A stretch of 64,000 nt of DNA from Candidatus Poribacteria bacterium (GTDB lineage Bacteria > Poribacteria > WGA-4E > WGA-3G), in contig JAJEJA010000026.1 in assembly GCA_022828145.1 (NCBI GenBank), positions 1 to 64,000 of the forward strand, given 5' to 3'. The notes beneath the pieces are model-generated. The model made no database searches. It was not told the origin of the DNA and worked only from the letters and a program-made list of their open reading frames with translations. How positions within the stretch are numbered: the first letter of the stretch is position 1; each line of letters begins with the position of its first letter. Made by a program: the position numbers and the translations under genes. Shown piece after piece: positions 25,875 to 34,734 of this stretch.

Positions 25875-26534
25875 ATGTGGTATACAAACAATCAATTCTG
25901 GTCACCCCGCCGAATATATCGGTGGGCACATAGATTAACATATCTTTTCTGTAAGGTCATGGGACATATTGAGACACACGGTGTTGAAAACATACCTCGT
26001 GAAGGAGGCGTATTGTTAGTCTCTAACCATATAAGTCTATTGGATCCTGTGATAGTAGGTTCTGCTGCCAATCGTGAGATTCATTTTATGGCGCGAAGCA
26101 ACGTATTCAATGTTCCACTATTAGGACCGCTTATATCAGTTTTTAACGCATATCCTGTTAACCGAGGCAGACCAGATTTAGGTGCATTACGTAGAACGAT
26201 TACGTTGTTGAAGAGAGGTAATGCTGTGCTAATATTCCCTGAGGGTACGCGTAGTTTTGATGGTAAGTTAGGAAAAGCACACGACGGTGCCTGCTTTATA
26301 GCACACCGGGCGAATGTTCCGACAATCCCAGTATATCAAAAAGGTGCAGAAAAGATGATGCCGCGCGGTAGTAAACGGATTCGCAGAGCGAAACTCTCAG
26401 TTACGTTCGGAAAACCGATCGATTTCTCACATATCGTTGAGTCTGAAATTAAACGCGAGATGTATCAGGAAATGGGTGTGCAGATGATGGGAGCAATATC
26501 AAACTTGGAGAATCATACGTTACATAGAAGGTAG
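25875..26534 (+). CDS. plsC: 1-acyl-sn-glycerol-3-phosphate acyltransferase (PlsC family)
   Basis: 219 residues. The H-x4-D motif is NHISLLD (His52, Asp57), and FPEGTRSFDGKLG (about 118-130) is the glycerol-phosphate site. VPTIPVYQKGAEKMMPRG is the third conserved block. It makes phosphatidic acid at the inner membrane. The tyrA-cmk-plsC order is a common bacterial arrangement; rpsA, which often follows, is absent. It is convergent with the ychF-like gene, 13 bases away. Confidence 0.92.
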   Translation: MWYTNNQFWSPRRIYRWAHRLTYLFCKVMGHIETHGVENIPREGGVLLVSNHISLLDPVIVGSAANREIHFMARSNVFNVPLLGPLISVFNAYPVNRGRPDLGALRRTITLLKRGNAVLIFPEGTRSFDGKLGKAHDGACFIAHRANVPTIPVYQKGAEKMMPRGSKRIRRAKLSVTFGKPIDFSHIVESEIKREMYQEMGVQMMGAISNLENHTLHRR

Positions 26535-26547
26535 TTCTTAGGAGAAA

Positions 26548-27660
26548 TCAGGTCGGATTTGCCAAAATATTCAATACATCCCCTTCCTGAACTGCATAAG
26601 ATTTACCTTCAACTCTCAACACCCCTCTGTTTCGTGCTTCTGAATAGCTGCCGCATGTTACTAATTCCTGCCAATTTATACATTCAGATCTGACAAACCC
26701 ACGTTCGAAGTCTGTATGGATTTCACCTGCAGCTTCAACTGCAGTCTGACCATCACGTAACGTTCTGGCTCTTACCTCTTTTGGACCACCTGTGAAAAAG
26801 GTTATCAACCCCATCAATCTATACGATATTTGTATGAACCTTTCCAAAGCGGATTCCTTCAATCCCATCTCAACCATAAAGACTTCCGCATCCTCTTGGT
26901 CGAGTTGTGCAATTTCCATTTCTAATTGTGCAGCAAGGACGATAATGGCAGTCTTTGGATATTTTTCAAATTCTTTAAACCGATTCCGTGTTTCATCAAC
27001 CTTAGGCAACTGAGTCTCACTAATATTAAGAACTATTAGGATAGGCTTTAATGTTAAGAAACCGTATCCGCGAATTAGCATTTCATCCTGATCAGATATG
27101 GTTAATGTGCGCAAGGGTTTACCATTCTTCAAAGCTGTTTGAAACTGTTCTAATACACGAAATTCGTTTATGTGTTCAGGTGTTTTCTCATTCTTCAGTA
27201 ATTTCTCAAGTCTATTGAGTCGTCCTTCTATGATCTGTAGATCAGCGAAGATGAACTCTAAATCTACAGTCTCAATATCTCGGTTTCCGTCTACGTTTCC
27301 ATCGACGTGAGGTACAGTGTGATCTTCAAACAGCCTAACAACATGCGCGAGTGCGTCAACCGTTCGAAGTTCTCCTAATACTTCAGCATCTAAAGAAGTG
27401 TGTTGAGAGTTCTCCAGGTTTGGATTTATGGCATGATGAGAAGTTGCACCTCTATCAACATAATCAATTGTAGCTGGAATGGTTTCTTTGGCACCAAAGA
27501 CATCCTGCAATGGTTTCAACCTATCGTCTGGCACACTAACAGTGCTAAGGTTAACTTGGTTTTTGTTAGTATAGTTGCCAACTTCTGCGTTGGAATGTGC
27601 GATGGCGTTGAAGACTGTTGTTTTTCCGACATGAGGCCTACCGACGATACCTATTTTCAT
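26548..27660 (-). CDS. ychF: YchF/OLA1-type P-loop ATPase, divergent
   Basis: 370 residues, the usual YchF length. G1 is GRPHVGKTTVFNAIAH. The G4 position is LNISE, the N-x-x-E form that gives the family its ATP preference. The C-terminal TGS domain is clear (GEIHTDFERGFVRSE and VRVEGKSYAVQEGDVLNI-like end). The G3 region, usually D-I-A-G-L-v-x-G-A, reads YVDRGATSHHAI, so the phosphate-sensing loop is altered and the Gly-rich stretch after it is lost. The family associates with ribosomes and stress responses. It may be a paralogue rather than the main YchF. Confidence 0.85.
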   Translation of the reverse strand: MKIGIVGRPHVGKTTVFNAIAHSNAEVGNYTNKNQVNLSTVSVPDDRLKPLQDVFGAKETIPATIDYVDRGATSHHAINPNLENSQHTSLDAEVLGELRTVDALAHVVRLFEDHTVPHVDGNVDGNRDIETVDLEFIFADLQIIEGRLNRLEKLLKNEKTPEHINEFRVLEQFQTALKNGKPLRTLTISDQDEMLIRGYGFLTLKPILIVLNISETQLPKVDETRNRFKEFEKYPKTAIIVLAAQLEMEIAQLDQEDAEVFMVEMGLKESALERFIQISYRLMGLITFFTGGPKEVRARTLRDGQTAVEAAGEIHTDFERGFVRSECINWQELVTCGSYSEARNRGVLRVEGKSYAVQEGDVLNILANPT

Positions 27661-27777
27661 AATCTTGCTGCTTATTGTGTTTTAGTTTGACAATATTGAT
27701 ATAAAATGCTACTATATTTTATCATATTTCATGAAGTTATCACATAGAATCTCATATAATCTACAAGGACAGAAGCG

Positions 27778-28167
27778 ATGAGTACCGATGCTCCAAAATG
27801 GAAACGACATCTGACAAAGGCACTGATAGTTGTCTTAGTAATCATGGTGTGCATCTCAATATTACAGTGGTTTGTTATTATTGCACTATTTGGATTTGGA
27901 ACAGAAATGTTGAAGGATGCAATGGTGAGACAGGCTCCAGAAGGTGTAGATCGCCAGTATATTGTGAATACCCTTGATCGTGTTAAGAACAGAGCACAAC
28001 AGTTACCATTTAGTTTTATTGCGGGTAAAATCAATCTAAGCAAGCTCAAATCTGCCGGTGAATATGCTATTGAAGCAAATGACGATGAGGTTTGGAGTGC
28101 TGAAGAGATCACTACACTTCTGATATTTCTAAACGCTTCTGTTGGTTACAAACGAGAAACCGAGTAA
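27778..28167 (+). CDS. Small single-pass membrane protein of unknown function
   Basis: 129 residues. One strong hydrophobic helix (about 14-40, ALIVVLVIMVCISILQWFVI) follows a basic N-terminus, and the rest is soluble and mildly charged. I do not recognise the family. A TATAAT at 27755-27760 suggests its own promoter, and AAGGAC lies before the start. The downstream methyltransferase begins nine bases after its stop, so the two are probably cotranscribed. The upstream gene is divergent. Confidence 0.65.
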   Translation: MSTDAPKWKRHLTKALIVVLVIMVCISILQWFVIIALFGFGTEMLKDAMVRQAPEGVDRQYIVNTLDRVKNRAQQLPFSFIAGKINLSKLKSAGEYAIEANDDEVWSAEEITTLLIFLNASVGYKRETE

Positions 28168-28176
28168 TAGATATCT

Positions 28177-28929
28177 ATGCATTTAACGCCACCCTACGAA
28201 CAATTCTCTTATGCTTATGACCGCATGATGAAAAATGTGAATTACATAAGGTGGTGTGATTATATTGAATCGCTATTCAATATGTATCGGTGCAGTCCGC
28301 GCACTATACTTGATTTGGGGTGCGGGACAGGTTCCCTGACAATACTGTTAGCGTCAAAAGGATACAAGGTTACCGGCTTAGATAGAGCAGAAGGCATGTT
28401 AAATGTTGCTCGTGAGAAAGTTGAAAATGAGGACCTGAAGATAACACTCCAACAAGGAGACATGATCGATTTTCAACTTTCTGAGAAGTTTGATGCAATC
28501 CTCTGCACCTACGATAGCATCAATTACGCAATCAACGAAAATGAACTTCGCACGATGTTTGAAACTGTAGCGAAACATCTCTCAACAGACGGTCTCTTTA
28601 TCTTTGATGTTACAACAGAGCGGAATATCGTTGAACACTTCCACAACAAGACATTTTCAGAGAATCATCAAGATTATTCATACATCTGGAAAAACACCTA
28701 TCTATACAATACCAAAATGTGCCGTACTTTCCTTACCTTCTTCATACGGGACGGAGAACATTTTAGACGATACGAAGAAGTACATCAACAGCGAATCTAT
28801 GAAGTTTCTACAGTAAACAGTTTGCTGAAAACTACAGGTTTTAAGTTGCTCAGTGCTTATGATATGTATACTTTCAACAAATGGAATCGCTCTTCAGATA
28901 GGATTAACTTTACGGTAATGAAGGTATAG
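28177..28929 (+). CDS. SAM-dependent methyltransferase (class I)
   Basis: 250 residues. Motif I is LDLGCGTGSLTILLASKGY, followed by VTGLDRAEGMLNVAREKV and the post-motif Asp in LQQGDMIDF. FDAILCTYDSINYAIN is motif IV. The substrate is unknown; the pattern is that of small-molecule methylases with a C-terminal beta-rich region. The last two codons and stop (AAG GTA TAG) lie inside the repeat at 28919-29115, so the C-terminus may have been altered by that element. Confidence 0.88.
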   Translation: MHLTPPYEQFSYAYDRMMKNVNYIRWCDYIESLFNMYRCSPRTILDLGCGTGSLTILLASKGYKVTGLDRAEGMLNVAREKVENEDLKITLQQGDMIDFQLSEKFDAILCTYDSINYAINENELRTMFETVAKHLSTDGLFIFDVTTERNIVEHFHNKTFSENHQDYSYIWKNTYLYNTKMCRTFLTFFIRDGEHFRRYEEVHQQRIYEVSTVNSLLKTTGFKLLSAYDMYTFNKWNRSSDRINFTVMKV

Positions 28930-29115
28930 TTTTCTTCTGTAGGTCGGGTAGAGGAACGAAACCCGACACGTGATGATTATATCTATCATGTCGCCAGTTA
29001 AACTTGTAGGTTGGGTAGAGGCACGAAACCCAACATCTTGACCCCATTATAGACCAATACGTGTCGGGTTTCGTTCCTCTACCCGACCTACTTATTTAGT
29101 CTGGACTATCCACTA
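28919..29115. repeat. Composite palindromic element, family A (copy 4), filling the gap between convergent genes
   Basis: The left end (tgaaggtatagttttcttct) matches the left end of copy 2 at 146, and the right end tttagtctggactatccacta is the family edge. Inside are nested arms gtaggtcgggtagagg, agttaaacttgtaggttggg and the complement ctctacccgacctac. It supplies the TAG of the methyltransferase at its left edge and the TAG of leuB at its right edge, so the whole intergenic space is one element. Confidence 0.75.
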
Positions 29116-30165
29116 CAGGCCCTCTGCGATAAGGTCGCCAACTTCTTCAGTTGTGTATCCCATTCTGCCTGCGCCGAGGTCTTTTATCTTTCCACTTGCC
29201 AATAGATCAGAGATTGATTTTTCTACATTTGCTGCAGCGTCAGTATATCCGAGGTGGTCCAGCATCATCCCCGCTGCGCCGATAGCCGCAATCGGATTGA
29301 TCTCGTTCTTTCCAGTATAACGTGGTGCTGATCCGTGAATCGGTTCAAACATTGCGACACTTTCAGGATTTAGGTTGCCTGATGCGGCGACCCCCATGCC
29401 ACCCTGTATCATCGCACCGAGGTCCGTAATGATGTCTCCGAACATATTACACGTTACAATCACATCAAACCATTCAGGATTTTTTACCATCCACATAGTA
29501 GTAGCATCAACAAAAGCGTATTCTTTCTTTATATCGGTGTATTCTTCACCGACTTCATCAAAAACGCGTCGCCACAGGTCGTGTGCATAAGTCAGGACGT
29601 TAGCTTTATCACAGAGGGTTAGGGTATTCTCTTTGTTGCGTTTCTGTGTGAGTTCATAAGCATAACGGACACAACGTTCTACACCCTTGTAGGTATTTAT
29701 CATCTCCTGAATTACGACCTCATCGCGTGTACCCCGCTTTAAGTGTCCACCTATACCGGAATATAATCCTTCCGTATTCTCTCGGACAATGATGAAATCT
29801 ATGTCTTCAGGACCTTTGTCTTTTAGCGGTGTAGGCACACCGGGATAGAGTTTTACAGGACGTAGATTGATATAGAGATCAAGTTCAAAGCGGACTTTTA
29901 GTAAGATCCCCTGCTCTAATATACCTGGTTTGACATCTGGGTGCCCGATTGCTCCGAGATAGATAGCGTCAAGTCCACGTAGTTCCTCAAGTATTGAATC
30001 TGGTAAGACTTCACCAGTTGCAAGATATCTGTCTCCGCCGATATCGTATTCAACGGTGTCATATTTGATGCCATTCTGTTCCGCTGCTGCCCCGAAGACT
30101 TTCATCGCTTCTTCCGTCACTTCGGGGCCTATTCCATCACCAGGGATGAGACCAATTTTATACAT
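29113..30165 (-). CDS. leuB: 3-isopropylmalate dehydrogenase
   Basis: 350 residues of the isocitrate/isopropylmalate dehydrogenase family. [12 protein letters not shown] is the N-terminus, [20 protein letters not shown] the substrate-binding arm with the LeuB-type hydrophobic residues, and [20 protein letters not shown] the metal-binding signature. [19 protein letters not shown] binds NAD. It makes the leucine precursor 2-ketoisocaproate. A tartrate-dehydrogenase role is possible for this subgroup but less likely. The stop codon is the terminal TAG of the repeat at 28919-29115. Other leu genes are not in the window. Confidence 0.88.
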   Translation of the reverse strand: MYKIGLIPGDGIGPEVTEEAMKVFGAAAEQNGIKYDTVEYDIGGDRYLATGEVLPDSILEELRGLDAIYLGAIGHPDVKPGILEQGILLKVRFELDLYINLRPVKLYPGVPTPLKDKGPEDIDFIIVRENTEGLYSGIGGHLKRGTRDEVVIQEMINTYKGVERCVRYAYELTQKRNKENTLTLCDKANVLTYAHDLWRRVFDEVGEEYTDIKKEYAFVDATTMWMVKNPEWFDVIVTCNMFGDIITDLGAMIQGGMGVAASGNLNPESVAMFEPIHGSAPRYTGKNEINPIAAIGAAGMMLDHLGYTDAAANVEKSISDLLASGKIKDLGAGRMGYTTEEVGDLIAEGL

Positions 30166-30249
30166 AGATTTACTCCAAATGTTTTCTGATAGGGTTTATT
30201 TCTTTCTATATTTTAACATACTTGGGTTGATAATGCAAATTTGTGTAAT

Positions 30250-30324
30250 GGAAGGATGGAAGATTGGAAGATTGGAAGATTGGAAGGATGGAAGGATGGA
30301 AGATTGGAAGAGGGATGGAAGGAT
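30250..30324. repeat. 8-bp minisatellite (GGAAGGAT/GGAAGATT)
   Basis: About nine tandem units of eight bases, alternating GGAAGGAT and GGAAGATT, with one unit extended to GGAAGAGGGAT. It lies about 85 bases upstream of the leuB start, where slipped-strand changes in copy number could alter promoter spacing. Confidence 0.9.
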
Positions 30325-30334
30325 GATGGGGTAT

Positions 30335-30423
30335 GTAGCACAATCAAGAATGAATGTTGCTCAAAGAGGCACAATCTAACAGAATGTGCTACAAAGAACC
30401 ACAAACAAGGATGAATGTGCTAC
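30335..30423. repeat. Dispersed repeat, family D (gtagcacaatc...gaatgtgctac)
   Basis: An 89-base unit starting gtagcacaatcaagaatgaa and ending aaggatgaatgtgctac. A second copy is at 59640-59737 and part of it occurs in reverse orientation inside the element at 56655-56799. The gtagcac/gtgctac ends are inverted. Confidence 0.8.
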
Positions 30424-30455
30424 AGCCATAATCAATATCAATTGCAATCCATTAA

Positions 30456-30734
30456 TTATTCAGTGGAATCGGAGGTTTCGTGTATCCGCCAGGTGCTACC
30501 TGGACCTTTTGACAGAATTTCAGCAAGTCCTTCTTCTTGTAGGTACCTGAGTGCTGTTCTGATAGGACTGGTTTTTGCTGTAGATGGGAAACCGCCGCGC
30601 GATTCATGAAAACTATTGACAGTTGTGTCAATGTCACGTCTTCTGATCGTTTTCCCTGATAGTAGATCTAAAATCAGCCTTCTGGCGATTTTAGGTGTGA
30701 GGTGTACGCCTTCGTATCTATAGTTCTTACGCAT
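30456..30734 (-). CDS. Small winged-helix-like protein, function unknown
   Basis: A basic 92-residue protein (MRKNYRYEGVHLTPKIARRL...). Residues ~55-90 (SPIRTALRYLQEEGLAEILS followed by a short basic strand pair) look like a winged-helix recognition helix plus wing, so it may bind DNA. I cannot name a family. It is read in the same direction as the sigma fusion at 30878, which lies upstream with a 143-base gap in which nothing was recognised. Confidence 0.6.
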   Translation of the reverse strand: MRKNYRYEGVHLTPKIARRLILDLLSGKTIRRRDIDTTVNSFHESRGGFPSTAKTSPIRTALRYLQEEGLAEILSKGPGSTWRIHETSDSTE

Positions 30735-30877
30735 GTCTTATTCCTTTCTTGTCTTTTGACAAATACAATGCATTTAATAATACAGTGCCTTTATAATTAA
30801 AGACACAGTTTATTATTGAATTAGGTGCATTATTTGGAAAAAAATATGACGTTTGTCTGATAGAAGGCGTACATATC

Positions 30878-33790
30878 TTATCTGATAGTTCGTAACGTTG
30901 TTGTTATGGTTTCATCTGAGGAGTCGTCCTTTAGTAATACGTGAAATATACCACGTTTTTCTGTTCCAATGTAAAGTTTATCTGTGTTAGCAGAAAGAGA
31001 AACAACTTTATCTGGGATGTTGTGTATAATCTGTTTCCACCTACCGGAAGGCTCTAAGCGATAAGCACCCATATTACCTGCACCAAAAAGATTGGATCCG
31101 TCAGTTGTGAGCATCTCTACGATGATCTGTTTTCCGATACTATCCGATAACATAAGCCAATGTTCTCCGGTGTGTGAAGCCAAAACACCCATATCCGTAG
31201 CAATATAAACCGTAGCATCTACAAAGAGTATATCCTTTATATTCGTAAACCTATATGGAATATTCAGCGTAATATCTTGCCAACTGTTGCCACTATCAGT
31301 TGATTCGAACAACTTACCATCTCGCTTACCCATGTAGACTGTTGTTGCTGAAGCTGCTAATTTTGTACCTCTGTCATACAAATTATCAGTTTTTATATTC
31401 AGATCTGTTAATCCAGTGTCTACTGTATCAATACTACCGAGAGTCCATTTTAGGAGTTTACGTCTATATTCTGCATAAAAGGTATTGCCGCTTACAGCGA
31501 AGCTGCTAACCATCGGTTGTCGATCAATAACTAATAGGTCTTTATGATCTAAATCTGCAGCATTTACCCACAGTTCAGAAGAGGGTATCCTGTGAATCAG
31601 AGAAAGGACTCTATCGTCCCGTAAACGAAAAATGCACAATTCATCCTGTTGCGGTATTATGGCATACAAAGTGTTGTTAGTGCATATCAGTTTTGAATTA
31701 GTAAAATAGTTTGCGTTTTGTGGGTTTTTCTCAATGGTCTTTGGGATGAACCCGCAGTAATCAATCTGAATGTTTTCCCATGAGTTCCCATTGTTATCTG
31801 ATTTAAAAAATCCATTGCCAGTATACACATAGAAGCTATTGTTGAAGGCAACCATGTCTAACACCTTAGATTTTACCATGCCATCCGTGAATGGATGCCA
31901 GGTTTCACCCCCATCGATTGTACGTAGCATTCCTGTTGTTCCGACTTTGTAGAAAGTATATGCATTTGTTGCTAAGATAGAAGAGTATTTTGATGGAAAT
32001 AGGTTGTCGTCCATTCCAAGGTTTGTCCATGTTTCTCCGCCATCTTCTGATTGGAATGCAGGCATGCCTAATACAAAAAGTGTCTTATCTGCAGCGGATA
32101 TTTCTGTAGGTCCTGTGTATAAGGGTCTCTTGACAAATGTCTCATCTTCAGGTGTTATTTCTATCCAGGAGGAACCTGAATCGGCTGAGTGAAAAACTTT
32201 ACGGGACATTTCGTCAGGTGAACCTGCTTTGATATATTCTACACTAAGAAAATCCGGTCCCGTCACAACATAGAGGTTATTTTCAGATACAGCCATAGAA
32301 TGAACAGTTTTTGACGGATCAAGTGGTATCTCCTTCCATAGACCCGATTTTAGACGGTGTAGATTTCGGTCTGTTCCAATAAACAGCGTGTTTCCAACCG
32401 AAGCAACTGCCGTAATTGTTTCCCCAGCCAATCCAGTGTTTAACGCAACCCACTCTTTACCAGCATCATCGGATCTAAATAATCCCTCATCTTTCAGTGC
32501 AAGAAACATACTAAGGTTCTCTGGTGTATCACCATTAATAATTAACCCAACGGCATCTCCTTCGGGCCGTGAACAGAAACTGTGCCATGTCTCACCCTCA
32601 TCTTTTGAAGCGAATATCTCATCTGTAGAGACTAAAAAAATTATGTCACGATATTCGGTTATGGGGGAGCGATACATGTTAATGGGAACACTTGCGTTAA
32701 TATTCATCCATGATGTCCCATCTTCAGTTAGTTTATAGATACTTGTTCTTGATACAGTGTAGATATTGTCTGAAGCTTTGAAGATTCTGGCTTGGGGAGA
32801 TGTTTGTGGTCCGTTTACAGGAGTCCACGGTGCAACTAAGGCATTAAAAGCGTTATCTTGAAGATTTGATGCTAAATCCTCATTTGAAATTGTTGTTCCA
32901 AATCCTTGATTTTGACTATCCATATCTCCATTTCCAATTCTTCTTTGTAAAGTCGGTATGGAAACAGTATCAATGTGTATAGGCGATTCAACGATGTCAA
33001 TAGTTGGTTTAGAGAGTGCTTCAAAACTGTATGGCTTCTGAAAATGCGTGAAATATTGATTCATTGACCCCAGTAGTAGAAGAATGACTAACGTAGCAGT
33101 GCCGAAAGCTGCCCAGGGTAATATAGGCTTTGCGGTTGGCGGAGTGGGATCTATATCAGCAATTTGCTTCATAATAGAATCAGTGAGATCCGTAGACAAC
33201 TGAATGCTGTTAATAAATTCGGAATCTAAAAGGTCCTCTCGTGATTTTAGTCGCGTTCGTGCTCGGCGGAGCCTGCTCTTAACTGTGTTCTCTGATACAC
33301 CTAAGAATTTGCCTATCTCTTTATAAGTCATTTCAGAGATGTAGTAGAGCGATAGCACTGTACGTTCACTCTCTGGTAACTTTGCCAGCAGATTTTTTAC
33401 AATTTTACGTCTATTCGCGTTAGATTTCCTTTCACTTTGTTCCGTTTCATATAGTCTATAATATGCCTCTTCAATCTCTTCCATTGACATATCGTCCATG
33501 GATTGAATGGTTTGAAATTGGGTTTTGTTCTTCTTAATCCAATTCAGACAAAGCCTATTCGCGATAACATATAACCAACCCTCAACGTTTTTAGGGTTTT
33601 TTAGTGAATGTAGATTATCATACGCCTTTAAAAAGGTATCTTGTGTTATTTCTTCAGCTATGTGATAGTCACCAATCTTTCCCCAAGCGATTGCCTGCAC
33701 TTGCTTTTGATACTTTTTTACAAAGAAAGCGAAAGCGGCTTCATCACCATCTAAGATCTTCTGAATCACTTTTACAATATCTTCTTTCAT
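30878..33790 (-). CDS. ECF sigma factor fused to a transmembrane helix and an Asp-box beta-propeller
   Basis: 970 residues from the ATG at 33790, with GGAG 11 bases upstream; the frame to 33901 is longer but lacks a site and is not sigma-like. Sigma region 2 spans about 20-86 (HIAEEITQDTFLKAYDNLHS, GWLYVIANRLCLNWIKK) and region 4 about 131-182 (KLPESERTVLSLYYISEMTY, VSENTVKSRLRRARTRLK). A hydrophobic helix at ~223-243 follows. Beyond it, seven Asp-box units (SKDEGETW, SDDAGKEW, SADSGSSW, SEDGGETW, TIDGGETW, SDNNGNSW, STDSGNSW) indicate a YCF48/BNR-like propeller. If the helix spans the membrane, the sigma domains are cytoplasmic and the propeller external. No separate anti-sigma factor is seen. 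Confidence 0.9.
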   Translation of the reverse strand: MKEDIVKVIQKILDGDEAAFAFFVKKYQKQVQAIAWGKIGDYHIAEEITQDTFLKAYDNLHSLKNPKNVEGWLYVIANRLCLNWIKKNKTQFQTIQSMDDMSMEEIEEAYYRLYETEQSERKSNANRRKIVKNLLAKLPESERTVLSLYYISEMTYKEIGKFLGVSENTVKSRLRRARTRLKSREDLLDSEFINSIQLSTDLTDSIMKQIADIDPTPPTAKPILPWAAFGTATLVILLLLGSMNQYFTHFQKPYSFEALSKPTIDIVESPIHIDTVSIPTLQRRIGNGDMDSQNQGFGTTISNEDLASNLQDNAFNALVAPWTPVNGPQTSPQARIFKASDNIYTVSRTSIYKLTEDGTSWMNINASVPINMYRSPITEYRDIIFLVSTDEIFASKDEGETWHSFCSRPEGDAVGLIINGDTPENLSMFLALKDEGLFRSDDAGKEWVALNTGLAGETITAVASVGNTLFIGTDRNLHRLKSGLWKEIPLDPSKTVHSMAVSENNLYVVTGPDFLSVEYIKAGSPDEMSRKVFHSADSGSSWIEITPEDETFVKRPLYTGPTEISAADKTLFVLGMPAFQSEDGGETWTNLGMDDNLFPSKYSSILATNAYTFYKVGTTGMLRTIDGGETWHPFTDGMVKSKVLDMVAFNNSFYVYTGNGFFKSDNNGNSWENIQIDYCGFIPKTIEKNPQNANYFTNSKLICTNNTLYAIIPQQDELCIFRLRDDRVLSLIHRIPSSELWVNAADLDHKDLLVIDRQPMVSSFAVSGNTFYAEYRRKLLKWTLGSIDTVDTGLTDLNIKTDNLYDRGTKLAASATTVYMGKRDGKLFESTDSGNSWQDITLNIPYRFTNIKDILFVDATVYIATDMGVLASHTGEHWLMLSDSIGKQIIVEMLTTDGSNLFGAGNMGAYRLEPSGRWKQIIHNIPDKVVSLSANTDKLYIGTEKRGIFHVLLKDDSSDETITTTLRTIR

Positions 33791-33902
33791 TCTAATAACA
33801 ACTCCAAGGTTAATCTGATTTTTTGGTAAAACCAGAAGCATTAAATTCCATGTGCAAACGTTATGGTGAAGTTTGAAAATAATTACACACTTTCGGACCA
33901 CG

Positions 33903-33926
33903 GTAGGTGCGGTTTCCCAACCGCAC
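33903..33926. repeat. Short hairpin repeat, family C (second copy)
   Basis: The stem TGCGGTT/AACCGCA has a TCCC loop, preceded by gtagg. It lies upstream of the sigma-fusion start. The remainder of 33791-34191 is AT-rich, with no gene seen. Confidence 0.6.
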
Positions 33927-34191
33927 TGGTACAGACTGTATAATTAATTCAAAAATTTACTATAACCAATTTTCAATTTGAATTAGCGATATAATACACT
34001 ATTTGTTCTTTTTGGGCAAGTTTTAATTAGATTGTAAGTCAGAATTGTTCAATTATTATACCTGTGAATCTTTGCTCACATTAACGCATATACAGCACAA
34101 ATTCATTTTTTTTCACAATTTATGTCACTTTTTGCACCTTTTCCACTAATTTTTTGTGTCATGTATTATACAAGGTTATTTAACTTTTTGG

Positions 34192-34203
34192 CAGAACGTT
34201 CTG
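34192..34203. promoter_or_regulatory. Perfect palindrome CAGAACGTTCTG, possible operator
   Basis: A 12-base perfect palindrome about 90 bases upstream of the small secreted Cys protein. It could be a repressor site; it does not clearly match a known LexA or other box, so the assignment is tentative. Confidence 0.35.
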
Positions 34204-34254
34204 TTCAGTCAAATTTTATGAGATGCTCTCATGTTAAGTTGCTAACTCACTAAG

Positions 34255-34273
34255 TCCGGTTCCGATAACCGGA
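34255..34273 (+). promoter_or_regulatory. Leader hairpin upstream of an exceptionally strong ribosome site
   Basis: TCCGGTT and AACCGGA form a perfect seven-base stem with a CCGAT loop. Eight bases later AAAGGAGGTGA (34278-34288) matches nearly the whole anti-Shine-Dalgarno, and ATG follows at 34295. The stem may stabilise the message or expose the ribosome site. Confidence 0.5.
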
Positions 34274-34294
34274 TAGGAAAGGAGGTGAACCCTA

Positions 34295-34540
34295 ATGTTC
34301 AACCAACTACGCGATAGAATTATAGAATTCATCAACTCCGAAGAAGGTAAAGTAGGAGTCAAAACATCGCTATCACTCGGTCTGGTAGGCGGAGGTTTGC
34401 TGTTAATGCAAACAATGTTTCCTTCTGCTGCTAAAGCTGGCTATGAGTGTTATAACGACGCTGATTGTGACGACGACGAAATATGTCATTTTTGGCAAGA
34501 TGAGTATGATGATTGGCACTCTGAATGTAAGACCACTTAG
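34295..34540 (+). CDS. Small secreted four-cysteine protein
   Basis: 81 residues. An amphipathic, charged N-region (1-21, RDRIIEFINSEEGKVG) precedes a hydrophobic segment (about 23-42, with GLVGGGLLL) and a likely signal-peptidase site after AAKA (residue 48). The mature part would be about 33 residues, strongly acidic (DADCDDDE) with Cys at 52, 58, 64 and 78, enough for two disulfides. I do not recognise the family. The ribosome site is close to ideal, so high expression is likely. A strong hairpin at 34561-34586 follows, so it is probably monocistronic. Toxin, RiPP-like peptide or metal binder are all possible. Confidence 0.7.
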   Translation: MFNQLRDRIIEFINSEEGKVGVKTSLSLGLVGGGLLLMQTMFPSAAKAGYECYNDADCDDDEICHFWQDEYDDWHSECKTT

Positions 34541-34560
34541 GTAATTAATTCATTACCATT

Positions 34561-34586
34561 GGTTCCGCTGTTCCCGCAGCGGAACC
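34561..34586 (+). terminator. Strong hairpin after the small Cys-rich gene
   Basis: GGTTCCGCTG and CAGCGGAACC form a perfect 10-base stem around a TTCCCG loop, starting 20 bases after the stop codon. No long T-run follows, so termination or 3'-end protection are both possible. Confidence 0.65.
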
Positions 34587-34734
34587 AATTCTACATCAAA
34601 ATAAGAATTATTCATTATTTTCATATTATCAACGTTATTAACAATAACAACGAGGAACTCATTTGCATGCTTTTATACGTCAGAACTTACGCATTTCCCC
34701 TTGAAAGGGGTTTAGGAGATTAAATGGTACGATG

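Noticed and set aside
34192-34203. LexA-type operator
   Set aside because: CAGAACGTTCTG has the right look but its spacing and sequence do not match a known LexA box, and no SOS gene is adjacent; kept only as a possible operator.
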